A stretch of 64,000 nt of DNA from Monomorium pharaonis (Eukaryota > Arthropoda > Insecta > Hymenoptera > Formicidae), in the NCBI RefSeq assembly GCF_013373865.1, contig NC_050468.1:23950774-24014773 (forward strand). Direction: 5' to 3'. The notes beneath the pieces were generated by a model that made no database searches, had not been told where the DNA came from, and worked only from the letters and a program-made list of their open reading frames with translations. Positions 1 to 11,400 of this stretch are shown one piece after another (within the stretch, counting starts at the first letter, position 1; each line of letters begins with the position of its first letter). Made by a program: the position numbers and the translations under genes.

Positions 1-2936
1 CGGACAGGGATTTCTTCCACCCTGCTATTTTCTCCGCGGAAACCGTTAGCTCGAATTATGGATTCAGATCCGGCGATCTTTCAGCTCGATTTTCTGAACG
101 AAGTCGATTGTACGTGCCCCCGATAAAACGAGGAATATGCACAGTCCCGTTGTTTATGATTGTCCGAATTAAAAGGAAAATACTTTTATATCAATGCTCA
201 CGTTATAAGTTACGTACTTTTGGATCGCGTATCAAAACGTAAACAGATTCCGGCAATTGTGACGAGGAGAAAGCTTCTTTGCATGTTCTTTTTTGTGTGT
301 GCCTCTTTCTGTAATTATCATACACATATAATAAATAAATATTCATACATGCGTACGCGCGCGATGCATCTTGACACACATGCGGATTTGCGAAATTAAA
401 GAAAGACATCGGATAATTAGAACGCTGCGGGACTGCCGCTGTACCGCTTCTTTTATTCCATCACCTTCCATTGTCAGTTGTCCTGTAATTAAATCGTAAA
501 TATTCATGTTCATTAAATCAATTACTTTGTTTTTGCGATAAGTATCGGAATTTTAATCATACATTTCCGTTACTTTTTTTTTTTACCCCGAGCTTTACGC
601 AGCGCAGATTCAGCGCGTTGATACTTTCGGGAAATGAGGATTAAAGCCTCTTGCATCGCCGTAAACAAAGGGAACGCTTCGCTCGAACAAAAGAAACCGC
701 TTCGTTTGCATTGCTTTACTCGGGAATTACGCAAAGCGCGTAAAGGAGGCTCGTGCGTGAAATCAGCAGCGCCCGCAGCGTAGGAAGATTTGAGCGCGGA
801 CGGTTATGCAATTAAATCGTCGACGGTGGGTGCTAAACATGCAAATTCGTTCGCCGGCGACATTACGAAGCCGTAAATGTCTGTCGCTAAAGGATCGACG
901 CGACGTCGCGATCAGCCGCGAAGCATGCAAATGCAAACTAAGGCTAATCTATAAAATGAAAATGAAATGCTGTCTCTGCGTCTCGTCGCCAAGAGAAGCC
1001 ACCGATCTCTAATATAAAATATGATTTTACGGCGACCTTGTGCTTAAAGTATAGGCGGTTCAACAAGACACATCGTACGTTTATTCGTCTTCTAGCGAGC
1101 AATATTTCTCAATCTTTAGGCAATCAATAATTTATAATGTTTGCCATTTATAGGCATCAGCTGAACGCTTCGACGCCCAAAGCGACACACGCTCTTCCCG
1201 ACCTCTTAATTTAGTCTCGTTGCCCGCGAGGACCGACGGTCGAGAGAAAGCGCATGAATTTTGATGCCGAATATATCGGGCTAGTGATTTCTACGAGCAG
1301 CGATTAGCAGTAAGAGGGACAACGTCGCGCGCGTGCATAACAGCTGTTGACGGTTAACGAATAATCTTATTGTTTCTACGCTTCCCCTTTCAACCCGTCG
1401 AAGAGAATGTAGATGCGTCAGCTGTAAGTTTGACGTCTCTTTCTTTCTCGCGTGCGTGGGACGTATGTACCCTCCCCCGGCCCCGAGACGAGCGCACACA
1501 AAAGAATAATCGGTACGGGCCCAGGATGTTCCTTAGTCGCGCGTATAGACACTTTCACGGCGTCGTGCAAACACGTTGTTCCTGACCTGCAAGCTTCCAT
1601 AAACCGCCGAGCCCCGTGGGCGAGGCAGTATAATAAAGAAGAAATCCGTGAAGCCGATGACTCGCGAACCGGAATCGTTATTGACCTGGAATATCTATTT
1701 TTGGGCGGAGCGTTGGCAATTAAGTCGATTATTGAATGTAGCGAGTGACGTCATCGAAATTCAAACGTAGAATATACGTGATATTGCAATTTGATTGCTA
1801 ATTATGCTTAAAGCCTGTTTGTATTGCTTGACATTTAAGTGCCTATTCGACTAACGAAGCTGCGATACTATTAAATACAAATACGACAGTTGGAATAATT
1901 TCATTAGAAACTGAAGTTTCGAGGATATCGTTGAATAAACGGAGTGAAGATGATTCATTAAATTCGAGAAACCAATGTATTCTGGCATTGGAAAAGTTTT
2001 TGAGCTGTATGTGTCAATTCGTCTTGTTTTAAACGATGACAGAGTCGTGATCGCGCCAGTATCACCAGTATTCTTAGCGTGTAATATAATATCGCGCGTA
2101 GGTGTTTTGCGTGCCTCACATAAACACACATTGTAATTTATACTGCTGCCATGTGTGTTGCATGTAAATATACGGTAATGCAAAATTGAAGCTCACAATC
2201 GCGTGGCTGGATTACGGCCGAGAGCTACCGATTGTCAGATTGCGACACGCAGATATGCTAAAGAGCATCGACAAAAACTGATGTAACTGTGTCAATCGCT
2301 CGCGGCGGAAAAATCGATGTCAGAGCGATGTCAAGAACGATCGCGATCTCGGATGCGACTTCGCATTCCGGTCGGCGTTTCATTCGCGCTGTAGCTCGCA
2401 AGCTAAAATAAATTTGTACGAGACTTGTATCTCTACCGACAAATAATTAGCGGGTGTAACGATGAACAAGCGGAAAATTTCGTTGTATACGGGAGAACAA
2501 CGTTTGTTACTGACGGGAATTTATTTGTACAAATGTAATTATGCTCGACAAGATTATCACACGCGGATGCGTTAAATTATTAAACTGTTTTATAAAACAA
2601 ATAAATGCGTTAATTATAGCAAATAATTAAATCCGTTAGAGATTGATCGTGAAATAAACACTTCTTTGATACGTGTGCATGAGCCGTGAACGCCGTTATG
2701 TAATCATTTTACTTTCATATAACATCCTCATAATACTATTGAAACTACAAAATGTATCCAAAGGCTGAAACACATTTGGGCCTTGTGTCAAATTCAATTA
2801 TACATTTTTATTGTAGAGATATTTTTGTTAAAAAAAAATAAACGCAGTTTACTGTGTTTATTTTTTAGATAAGAGGGTTTTACATGAGTTTAATAAGCTC
2901 TGATATCTATAGAACTCTCTCAAGTTTCTTATTTAA

Positions 2937-3535
2937 GGGGGAACAACAGAGTGACAGTACTAAAAAGGCTATATTTAAGATTTTTTAACTCACTCATACA
3001 TTGCAAAAATGTCGGAGTTAATGGATTGATTGAAAACTACTTTATACTTAGTTTACGAGTTTTTTAATTAAGAAATATGTATTTTAAAGTACAATCAGAA
3101 GAAACGCCTTACTGGTTATCACCATGCATACTCGTCTAATAATGATTGGAAAATCAACAGGAAAATATTGTTTTAATCTGTGTTTGTATGGTTTTAGTTA
3201 AGCGTATCCGGTTAAAAAAAGGTTACACAAATCAGGTTAAAAAATTCGTCTTTTCAAGGACTAAGAAAATATTAATATAGAAAAAAAATCCGTACGTTTA
3301 ATTGAAGGGAATTTCATGTAGATTAAGGACGTCTAAATGAAATTTTGATGCGATTTTAATTGGCGAAGAAATCGTGATACATATAAGTTGAAAACACTTA
3401 ATTTAACTTAACTTCCTAATTGTATGAATTTCATCATAATAATTTATTTTAGGACACTATTCTAAAAGGTGTTCTACTTTTCAAATATATAAAAAAGAAA
3501 CTATTTTGGGATAGTTTTACCCTGTTGTACCCCCC
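2937..3535. mobile_element. TTAA-flanked non-autonomous DNA transposon remnant (MITE-like)
   Basis: About 600 bp bounded by imperfect terminal inverted repeats. The left end reads GGGGGAACAACAGAGTGA and the right end, read inward on the other strand, GGGGGGTACAACAGGGTAA. Both ends abut TTAA (2933-2936 and 3536-3539), consistent with a TTAA target duplication. The interior is AT-rich with no transposase frame. TTAA duplication is typical of piggyBac-type elements, but a terminus starting with G is unusual for that family, so the superfamily is left open. Confidence 0.65.
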
Positions 3536-3579
3536 TTAATCTTCTTAAACTTTATTTCTCATTTTAGGTATATTAAATT

Positions 3580-4330
3580 TCTAGATCTCCGGGGGGAGAC
3601 CTTGACCATGGGACTGCGGAAGTAAAACCGGACCTAAAAATATGTCCGCGCGGTAGGGTGGCCGGCTTCCGTGACAAAATTAAAATAAGGGAACTGGTGC
3701 GTTCCCCCGTGCGTCGGCCGGGGCCCCCGCGCGCACATACACACAGCTGCGGGTTTATGTATCTCGACGAGTTAGGGGATATACGGCGGCGGAGGGCCCC
3801 GGCTCTCTCGGCGACGACGTGGTTGGCGTGGCGGCCGGGGGGAAGGGCAAGGGGGTTTACAGGTGCATCGCACTCGCACGCCCTCCTTTATTACGCGTTC
3901 CTTCGCCTTCTTCTCTCCTCTCCCAGCTCCTCCGCGTCCGCAGTCGTTTCCCCTCGCACTTTCCGCTCTTCTCTCCTCTTCCTCCTCTTCATCCGACTTG
4001 GCGAACGCACGTCCTTCCTTCCCTTCTCCCTCTCGGGCCCCCGGTCCACCTTGTGAGCTTGTGGCAGCCGCGTGTGCAGTCGTTAACATTTCACCGCGCC
4101 AGGTTGATCGCCGTCGCTCTAACTTATTGTGCTATTCGCCGCGTCGTCGCTTCTCCGGAGGAGAGGAAGAGGGCCCCGCGGGCCCATAGGAGAACGATTT
4201 TGCGTATGGAGGGGAGGGGGGGGGGGTTGGGGGATGTTATCTCGCGAAAATTGCATTTACAGTTGAACGTCTGCCGGCGGAATTGCGAGAAAGGGGAAGG
4301 GCGGTAAACAGGAAGTGGTTGTTACCGCGG
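3580..4330. promoter_or_regulatory. GC/CpG-rich block, candidate promoter or first-exon area
   Basis: Abruptly GC-rich sequence between AT-rich flanks, with long pyrimidine stretches (3890-4040) and a guanine-run cluster at 4208-4233. It lies 1.1-1.9 kb upstream of the signal-peptide exon. I see no TATA box or donor site that fixes a transcription start, so this is a location guess only. Confidence 0.25.
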
Positions 4331-5076
4331 CTTCATCGCGAGAGCACTCGAGGAATTTAGATTTCCGCGTCTCTCAACTGGGAGATGGATTCCGAGTTGG
4401 AGTAGCAGGCTCGATCGTTATCAAACTTCTTCTCTCGTCATGTAGACTCGGAACACTCGGGGCTTAGCGTCTACGTAAGCTTCTTCGTTATAAGCGAGGA
4501 TCTGATCTCATACTCCTAATGATACGTAATATTCGGAAAAAAAAGAAGAAAAAATGATAAATTATGACCGTTAATGACGCTAATAGCTTGTCACTAATAA
4601 AGAGATTTATCTTACATTTGTCATCGACGACTCTATTGACGATGCCACGTCATTAGCGGTTATTCCGCGCGACTTGTGCGCGTTTTATCAACGGCCGTCC
4701 GTTATTGAAATAACGTCTCTCCCTTAAAATACTACGGACAGGCAAAGTCTCGACGTTTTCCCCGCACACGCATCGCGTGGCCTACATGCTGGGGCTGATG
4801 GATCAACCGACTTCCCCCGGTCGCACATTCGTGAATTAGCCACGCGTTGGAGCGCTCGCACTCGGAGGAGGCTCGTTCGTCGAACAGGTGTTCGACCCGG
4901 TGTAGGTTTATCCGTTGACGACTGAAAAACGCTCGATGGCTTCTTGCGGTTTTGTATCCACGCTTGATTTTCCGACCGTTTCCTGCAACCACGGTGCTTT
5001 TCATGTGATTTATACGCCGTGAACATCGTGGGGAACGTTCGTTCGAGCGCCTTCCTCTTCCCCGCCGGTTCTCCAC

Positions 5077-5083
<7 letters not shown>

Positions 5084-5107
<24 letters not shown>
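5084..5107. repeat. CT/GA microsatellite
   Basis: Uninterrupted CT dinucleotides in a pyrimidine-rich stretch. GA/CT tracts upstream of insect genes can bind GAGA-type factors; whether this one does is unknown. Confidence 0.8.
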
Positions 5108-5430
5108 GTCTTCCCCCGGATGCGGCGCGATCGTGAAAAATCGTTCCCAGGGTGCCGTTTTTGCGAAACCACTTGTGAATTCACGATGATGCAATTACCA
5201 CCGGTGATTCTCCGCGTGAAGTCATCGTCGACGCCGTGTTACGCGCGTGTTTAGGAATCCATTTAAATTTCTTCCGCAACACGCTCCTCTCCGTAGAAGG
5301 ATGATAAGCGCGCGCCCACGGTCACCACTAAAAAATTATCACGCGCATCGTTAATAATAAATCGCGTGACACAGGTATCTGAAGGATATGACTAATTTTG
5401 GCGTAATTTGATTTTCTTTTTACAGCAAAG

Positions 5431-5481
5431 ATGAAACATCTTTGGCCGTTGCTGACGTGGATACTTCTAGCTTCGTATCCG
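5431..5481 (+). CDS. dpy: dumpy coding exon 1: start codon and signal peptide
   Basis: ATG at 5431 in good context (aaag before it) gives [17 protein letters not shown], a short basic start followed by a hydrophobic core, as in a secretory signal. The exon opens at 5426 after an acceptor and ends at CCG before GTAAGA, phase 0. It is the only ATG-led hydrophobic segment that joins in frame to the next exon. The 609-nt intron after it is AT-rich with nothing recognisable. Confidence 0.88.
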
Positions 5482-8400
5482 GTAAGAAGATGTTCCTTCT
5501 TTATTCTTTCGTACTCTTTTTCTTTCCTCTTTCACGCGGTTCAAAAGATTGTTACTTATATCCAATAATGAGTTTTATCAAAAAAGTTTAATTTAATTTA
5601 AAACTAAATGTACATGTTAAAAGACTATTCACCCAGTAAACAAGGAAAATTAAATTAATCTTTTAAAACACAGTGATTTTATGTTCATTTCATAAAACAT
5701 TTTGACATAATATTTTATAAATTTTTTTGAATTGTTACTTTATAATATTCTTAAACATTATAATTATAATTTAGAAATATTCTTAATGTTTTATTTAAAT
5801 ATTTTTTATAATAACATTATACATAAAGTTAAGAGCTACATATTTGAAAACGTTACATGTTACAAAATGTAAATTGTAATGATATCTCGCTTACTGGACG
5901 GACAACACCATGTCTAAAAAAAAAAATAGATACATTAGATGTTTTAAAAAATATTTAATATAAAAAATATCTTTAAGCCATCTCATGTTGAAACTTGTCA
6001 GAGAGCGCAAATGCAACCAATGATAAATGTGAAATCAATAAAATATAATGACAATATCCAACTGATGAAGTCTATCTCACGATCCTTCAGGTCGAATCTC
6101 GCAGAGGACTCGGCCCTGGATCGAGGCGAGAAGTATTCTTCCTAAACCTCGAGGACGGCTACTTTGGCTGCCAAGTCAACGAGTCGACGGACGTCCTTCA
6201 GCTGCTCGAGCTCTCGAAGCTCTGTGATCATCGCGTCGATTGTTATCAGGGCGTGGACGAGCAGCGCAACAGGTTAAAGTGCACAGGTGAGCTACCTTGA
6301 GAAGAAGAAGAAGAAGAAGAAGAAGAAGGAGAAGGAGAAGAAGACGTATCCTCTCGAAGTAACTCGTGTCCGGAGATTGTCCGGGATAATCTACGCCGCG
6401 AAGCGATGTGCTCCGTGCGTCTACCTCGCGGCGACAGGAAAAGGAAAGGGTGACGTCGCACGACATTCGCGACGATGCTCCGTCGTTAACATTTCCGTTG
6501 TTTCCTCACGTCATGCCATCGTTCTCGATGTCATTACGGCCGCTAAGTAATTTTCCTCCTCGCGTTACACACAAACCGCAGGAACGCGTTAGGCGTCACG
6601 TCTCGTCGGGTCAATTAAGGGGTGGGGGGGGGGGGTAGGGGGAGGAAGGGTCTCTTCTCGCGTCATTATTTCGCATTGTACCGCGCGAGTCACGCCCACG
6701 CCGTGGTCGCAATTAGTCGCGGAATTTTATTCTCATTTTCCACGGGCGCTATCTCGTACCGCGCCCGTACGGCGAGATGAGACCGTAATTGACGTTGCCG
6801 AGGCGCCGATGAGCCGATGGATCACGTTACTCGAATCTATAGCGAACGTACAGCGGCTTCGTGGTTTGTGAGAAAAACTTGGATGTTCGACCGGCGATTA
6901 GGCCCGGCGAGAGAAAATTGCGCGATTAGCCGATAGCTATATACCATAGTCGCAATTTATCCCGCCCCTTTTTCTCGGATAATCTTACTTAATGGCCAAC
7001 AAAAATGGCTCGTGCCTCTTGTACAGGATATTTTTCAATGAGTATACATCCTCTAGTTCTATCCGGATGAAATCGTTAACTACGTATTTGCGTAAATAAA
7101 ATTGAGCGCTTGTTTATACGGTGAAAGAAAGAAATGAAAGTTAATCACACGATTTAAACGTTTTGGAAGGTTTAAAAATATAAAAATTATAGATTTATCT
7201 TATGTTATATAAAACAATAGATTGAGATCCGAAATATTAAGAGATTCTCTGAAATACATATTTTTCAATTTTGTTAAAAATGTTGCAGACGATTGTACAA
7301 AAGAAGACGGCACCAAGTGTCAAAACGGTGTCTGTCTGGATTCAGTCTGTCACTGTAACGATGGGTTTGGAGGATGTAACTGTCAAGTTCCAGGTTTGTG
7401 CAATTATATTTATATGTTGATACATATTTTCACTAAAAAAAAAAACCTTCGTAAAATATTTATAAAATATTTATTATTTAATACATACATTTTCTGCTAC
7501 ATGCAAACGAAATTTGGATCAACTCAGTGCAAGTATCTGTATACTGTGCGTGTGTTTGTATATATTCTCTTGAGCTTACGTCAGGAACTTACGTAGGAAA
7601 ACAGCAAAACCTGCAATATTTTTTATAATAATTTGTAATAATGAAACCGAATTAAAAATTACAGACGAGAACGAATGTAAATATCGGCCCTGTGATATAT
7701 TTGCCCACTGTACAAATACTCTTGGCAGCTTTCAATGTTCCTGCTTTCCCGGATACCAAGGCGATGGATTTCATTGCGAGGGTAATTAATCTCGTCGGGG
7801 GTAATTAATTTTGTTTCGCTGCTAACGATGTTGATATCCGTAGATATCAACGAATGCAACGACCCAACGATCGCCGCGCGTTGCGTCGAGAATGCCGAGT
7901 GTTGCAACCTACCCTCGAATTTCCTGTGTAAGTGCAAATCCGGCTACATCGGCGACGGCGAGGTGCATTGCGAGGACGTGAACGAGTGCGCGGTACCGGG
8001 TGCGTGCGGCGACAATACCGTGTGCCACAACACACCCGGCAATTATACCTGCACGTGTCAGGACGGATTCACGGGAGACCCGTTCAACAGTGTGAGTATT
8101 ATACCGTGGCTCGAGAGCGGGAAGGCGCGCACTCGAGAAAACGATAAGTTAGAGATTAAAGTGGATAATAACACGCCTGCGAGTCAGTCGCCTTATCTGG
8201 TGGAAACTCTTCTTTTTTCGGATGTTTATGTAATGTACGACGATGGAGATATTAATCTTAATAATCATAGTTCGACGATGGGCTTCCGGAGAATGCGGGA
8301 TAATTACAACACATACTAAATAGATGAATAGATCAATTCTGATAAAAAATATTTATATTAATAACTGCGATCCCGCAATAGTACGGCGTAACTTCGACTT

Positions 8401-11400
8401 TTTAAGATTTATTCTATCTAAACTTTATTAAAGCAATTAAAATACTTGCGTGTATTTGAGTTTCAGTTTCTATAAATTTTATATCTAAAATGCATAAATT
8501 TATGATAAGATATTAGTTTTTTGTTTACATATTAAAATTGGAAGATGTAAAAAAATTTTAGACAACGTTCAATTGGATATAATTATGAATTTATTTGTTA
8601 AATTTCTAAAATTTGAACGTGTGTGTGTATATGTGTTTAGTGTATCGATATTGACGAATGCAAATACGAGGGTGCCTGCGGAAGGGGTGCGTTATGCGTG
8701 AATGTACCAGGCGCGCATAAGTGCGAATGTGCCGACGGATACGACGGAAGTCCCGAGGAGGAATGCAGGGACATCGACGAGTGCCTGAGGAGTCCTTGCG
8801 GACGTTCCGCTCTTTGCACGAACGTACACGGTAGCTTCCGGTGTTCCTGTCCCGATGGAATGGCTGGTGATCCGATGACAGGTTGCCACGGTAAGTCTCG
8901 AGAATTTGTAACGACGGTTATAGTTTGTTACGAGTGATAAATAAGACACAGAACGTGGAAACAGCTTAAATGTGTGTTTATATGTGTGCGTAATTAATTA
9001 TCATGCTTCAGGAACGTAACATTGTTTATCATCATATAACAATAGCATCTTAACAGAATTAATGGAATCGTAACACAAAATTTATTTCGATCAAAGTTTA
9101 TTGGTAAAAATGTATTTTTTTTATAATCCCAATAATAACCCTCTACAGACTACCCTTTTTCAAAAGGCTTTAAAAAAGAACTAGTGTATTTTTATTATTC
9201 AGGAATACGATTGTATAATTATATGACCTGAAATGTTTCTTTACATTTATCATACATGTCCGTATTTGAGGATGGGAAAAATCTAGCGAATGACTTGGGC
9301 TAGTCTGCAGAGGGTTAATAATATCGTTGATCTGCGTGTATATGGCACATTTGTGACACTGACAATCCGCTTGAATCCCCCAAACTCCCATGTCCGTCCA
9401 AGTCCACTAACTGACCGTCACCGGCAGATGTGGACGAATGCCAGGAGAGCTCGCCCTGCGGTGCGGAATCGGAGTGCGTGAATACCGAGGGTAGCTACGA
9501 GTGTAGATGCCACGTCGGCTACCGGATGGACTCCGCGCACCGTTGCGTCGACGTGAACGAGTGCATCGGCGGGGACGCTTGCGCGGCGAACGCGAGGTGC
9601 ATCAACGTCCCGGGCTCGTACAAGTGCATCTGTCCCCCGGGTTTCGTCGGTCAGGGACTAACCCGCTGTGAAAGTCAGTTATTAGCCAAGCTCTCATCAT
9701 ATAACACTCCCCCGCTATACCGCATGCCATTAATACTCACCCTGTGATTAACAATGTTGATTAACAGACGTGAACGAATGCGAGCGCAACCCCTGCGGCG
9801 AGAACGCCGAGTGCATCGACACGATCGGCAGCTTTGTCTGCAGCTGCAAGGCGGATTACACCGGCGATCCTTTCAAGGAGTGCAGCGGTTAGCTTACCGA
9901 GTCATAGTTCTCTCCCGCGACTTATCTGAGTCGCGGTTCCGAGAGCGCCGGGCATCAAAACGCACTATCCTATAATAATTTTAATACATTCACAATTTTG
10001 TTTTTAAACACTTTTTGTGCAGATTAGAAATTTATTTTATTTTAAACATTATATATTTTTTTAAATTTTGTATTCTGTTTTGTATCTTCTCATCATAGAG
10101 TGTCATTTTTTTAAGTAATTTTTCAAAAGACGGTTCTGCTTCTTTGAATACTTTTGATCTCGTAGGATTGTTTTGCTATAGCGACATTCCATCTTTTCCC
10201 TCCTAGATATCAACGAGTGCACGGCTTTGGAGAATCCTTGTGGCAAGAACGCGATTTGCAAGAACGAAGAGCCTGGTTACAATTGCCTCTGTCCGCCGGG
10301 GTACAGTGCCAGCCCCGGTGCCAGTCCGGCAGTCGCTTGCGATCAGGTAATAATTCAATAAAACCCCGTTGCGCGCTCCGTCTCGAGTCACCTCATGCAT
10401 ACGTATGATGTGGGTAGGATCTTCCACGTGCGAGAGATCCGCCCCGTGACAAATATTTCAAAAGGAGATCTGCTGCTTTGACCGGTCCGTGGTTTCTTTC
10501 TTTCGTTGGCGACGGATAAAAGGAAGCGAACGAAACGGAGGTGGCGTCGCGCACAAAACGAGACGAACGTGAACCGGTTTTTAACATCAGTTTTACCTCT
10601 TTTCCAAACTGTTTTCGTCGTTTGTAAAGACCACAAGACTGACTTAGGGGCTCCATTTATTATGAACGCACGCTTTTTATTTGCGCGTCTAGGAGATAAC
10701 CGTAAAAATATATGCGGCGAACATAGGACCGGTTTCCGTTTCTAAGTATACACAGTGTCCTCGTACGCGACAAGAATTATGGATGTGGAGCGATAAAATA
10801 TCATCCCATCGCGCACCATTTTCAGACCGACGTGACGACTCTCTGCAAATCGAATTTCGATTGCGTCAACAATGCCGAGTGCATCGAGGGACAATGTTTC
10901 TGTAAGGATGGCTTCAAAGCCGTCGGTGCCGAATGCGTGGATTTGGATGAGTGTCTCAATAATCCCTGTGGACCTGCGTCGATCTGCACGAACACTAGAG
11001 GAAGCTACCATTGCGAGTGCGAGTCTGGATTTGTTGGCACTCCGCCCTACATACCGTGTAAAGGTAATCTTTATTATATATCTTCAACAATATATCGGGT
11101 ATTTTTGGAAGAAAAATATTATAAAAGAACAATTGGTTGTAAGAAGATTTAAGAAGGATAAGAAATTCTCTTATAAATTGAAAAACTATAGTTTCACGTA
11201 ATTTTTGTTTGTTTTTTCGCAGCACCATGCGATGAGGTAACTTGCGGCGAACATGCCTTCTGTAAGGCCGACGGTCACGAAGCTTATTGCATTTGCGAAG
11301 ACGGCTGGACCTTTAATCCAAACGACATAGCGGCTGGATGTATCGGTAAGGAAATAAAATTTCTTTAAATGAATTGAAATATTCGATAATTGTTCTTCAA

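Larger units (their letters stand above)
1..5425. other. 5' flanking / 5' UTR intron region, no protein gene seen
   Basis: The first coding exon follows a splice acceptor (tttctttttacag ending at 5425), so at least one non-coding exon and the promoter must lie upstream, in or beyond this stretch. I could not place them. 3580-4330 and parts of 4640-5320 are GC-rich and CpG-rich, which is where I would look first. Open frames in 3658-4307 and 4724-5194 are low-complexity Arg/Ser/Pro or Arg/Glu translations and not convincing genes. 1-2900 is mixed sequence with nothing I can name. A TTAA-flanked transposon remnant occupies 2937-3535. Confidence 0.5.

Noticed and set aside
1..2900. Search for an upstream gene or tRNA
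   Set aside because: No open frame with domains, no splice-linked exons and no cloverleaf that I could recognise.
3658..4307. Overlapping open frames in the GC-rich upstream block
   Set aside because: Arg/Ser/Pro-rich low-complexity translations in several frames at once; explained by base composition.
4563..4665. Short inverted repeat around ACCGTTAATGACG
   Set aside because: Thirteen bases with a mismatch, no extension or target duplication; too weak to call an element.
4724..5194. Two minus-strand frames of about 150 residues
   Set aside because: Both are Arg/Glu-rich and overlap in different frames across a CT microsatellite; no domain, no splice context.
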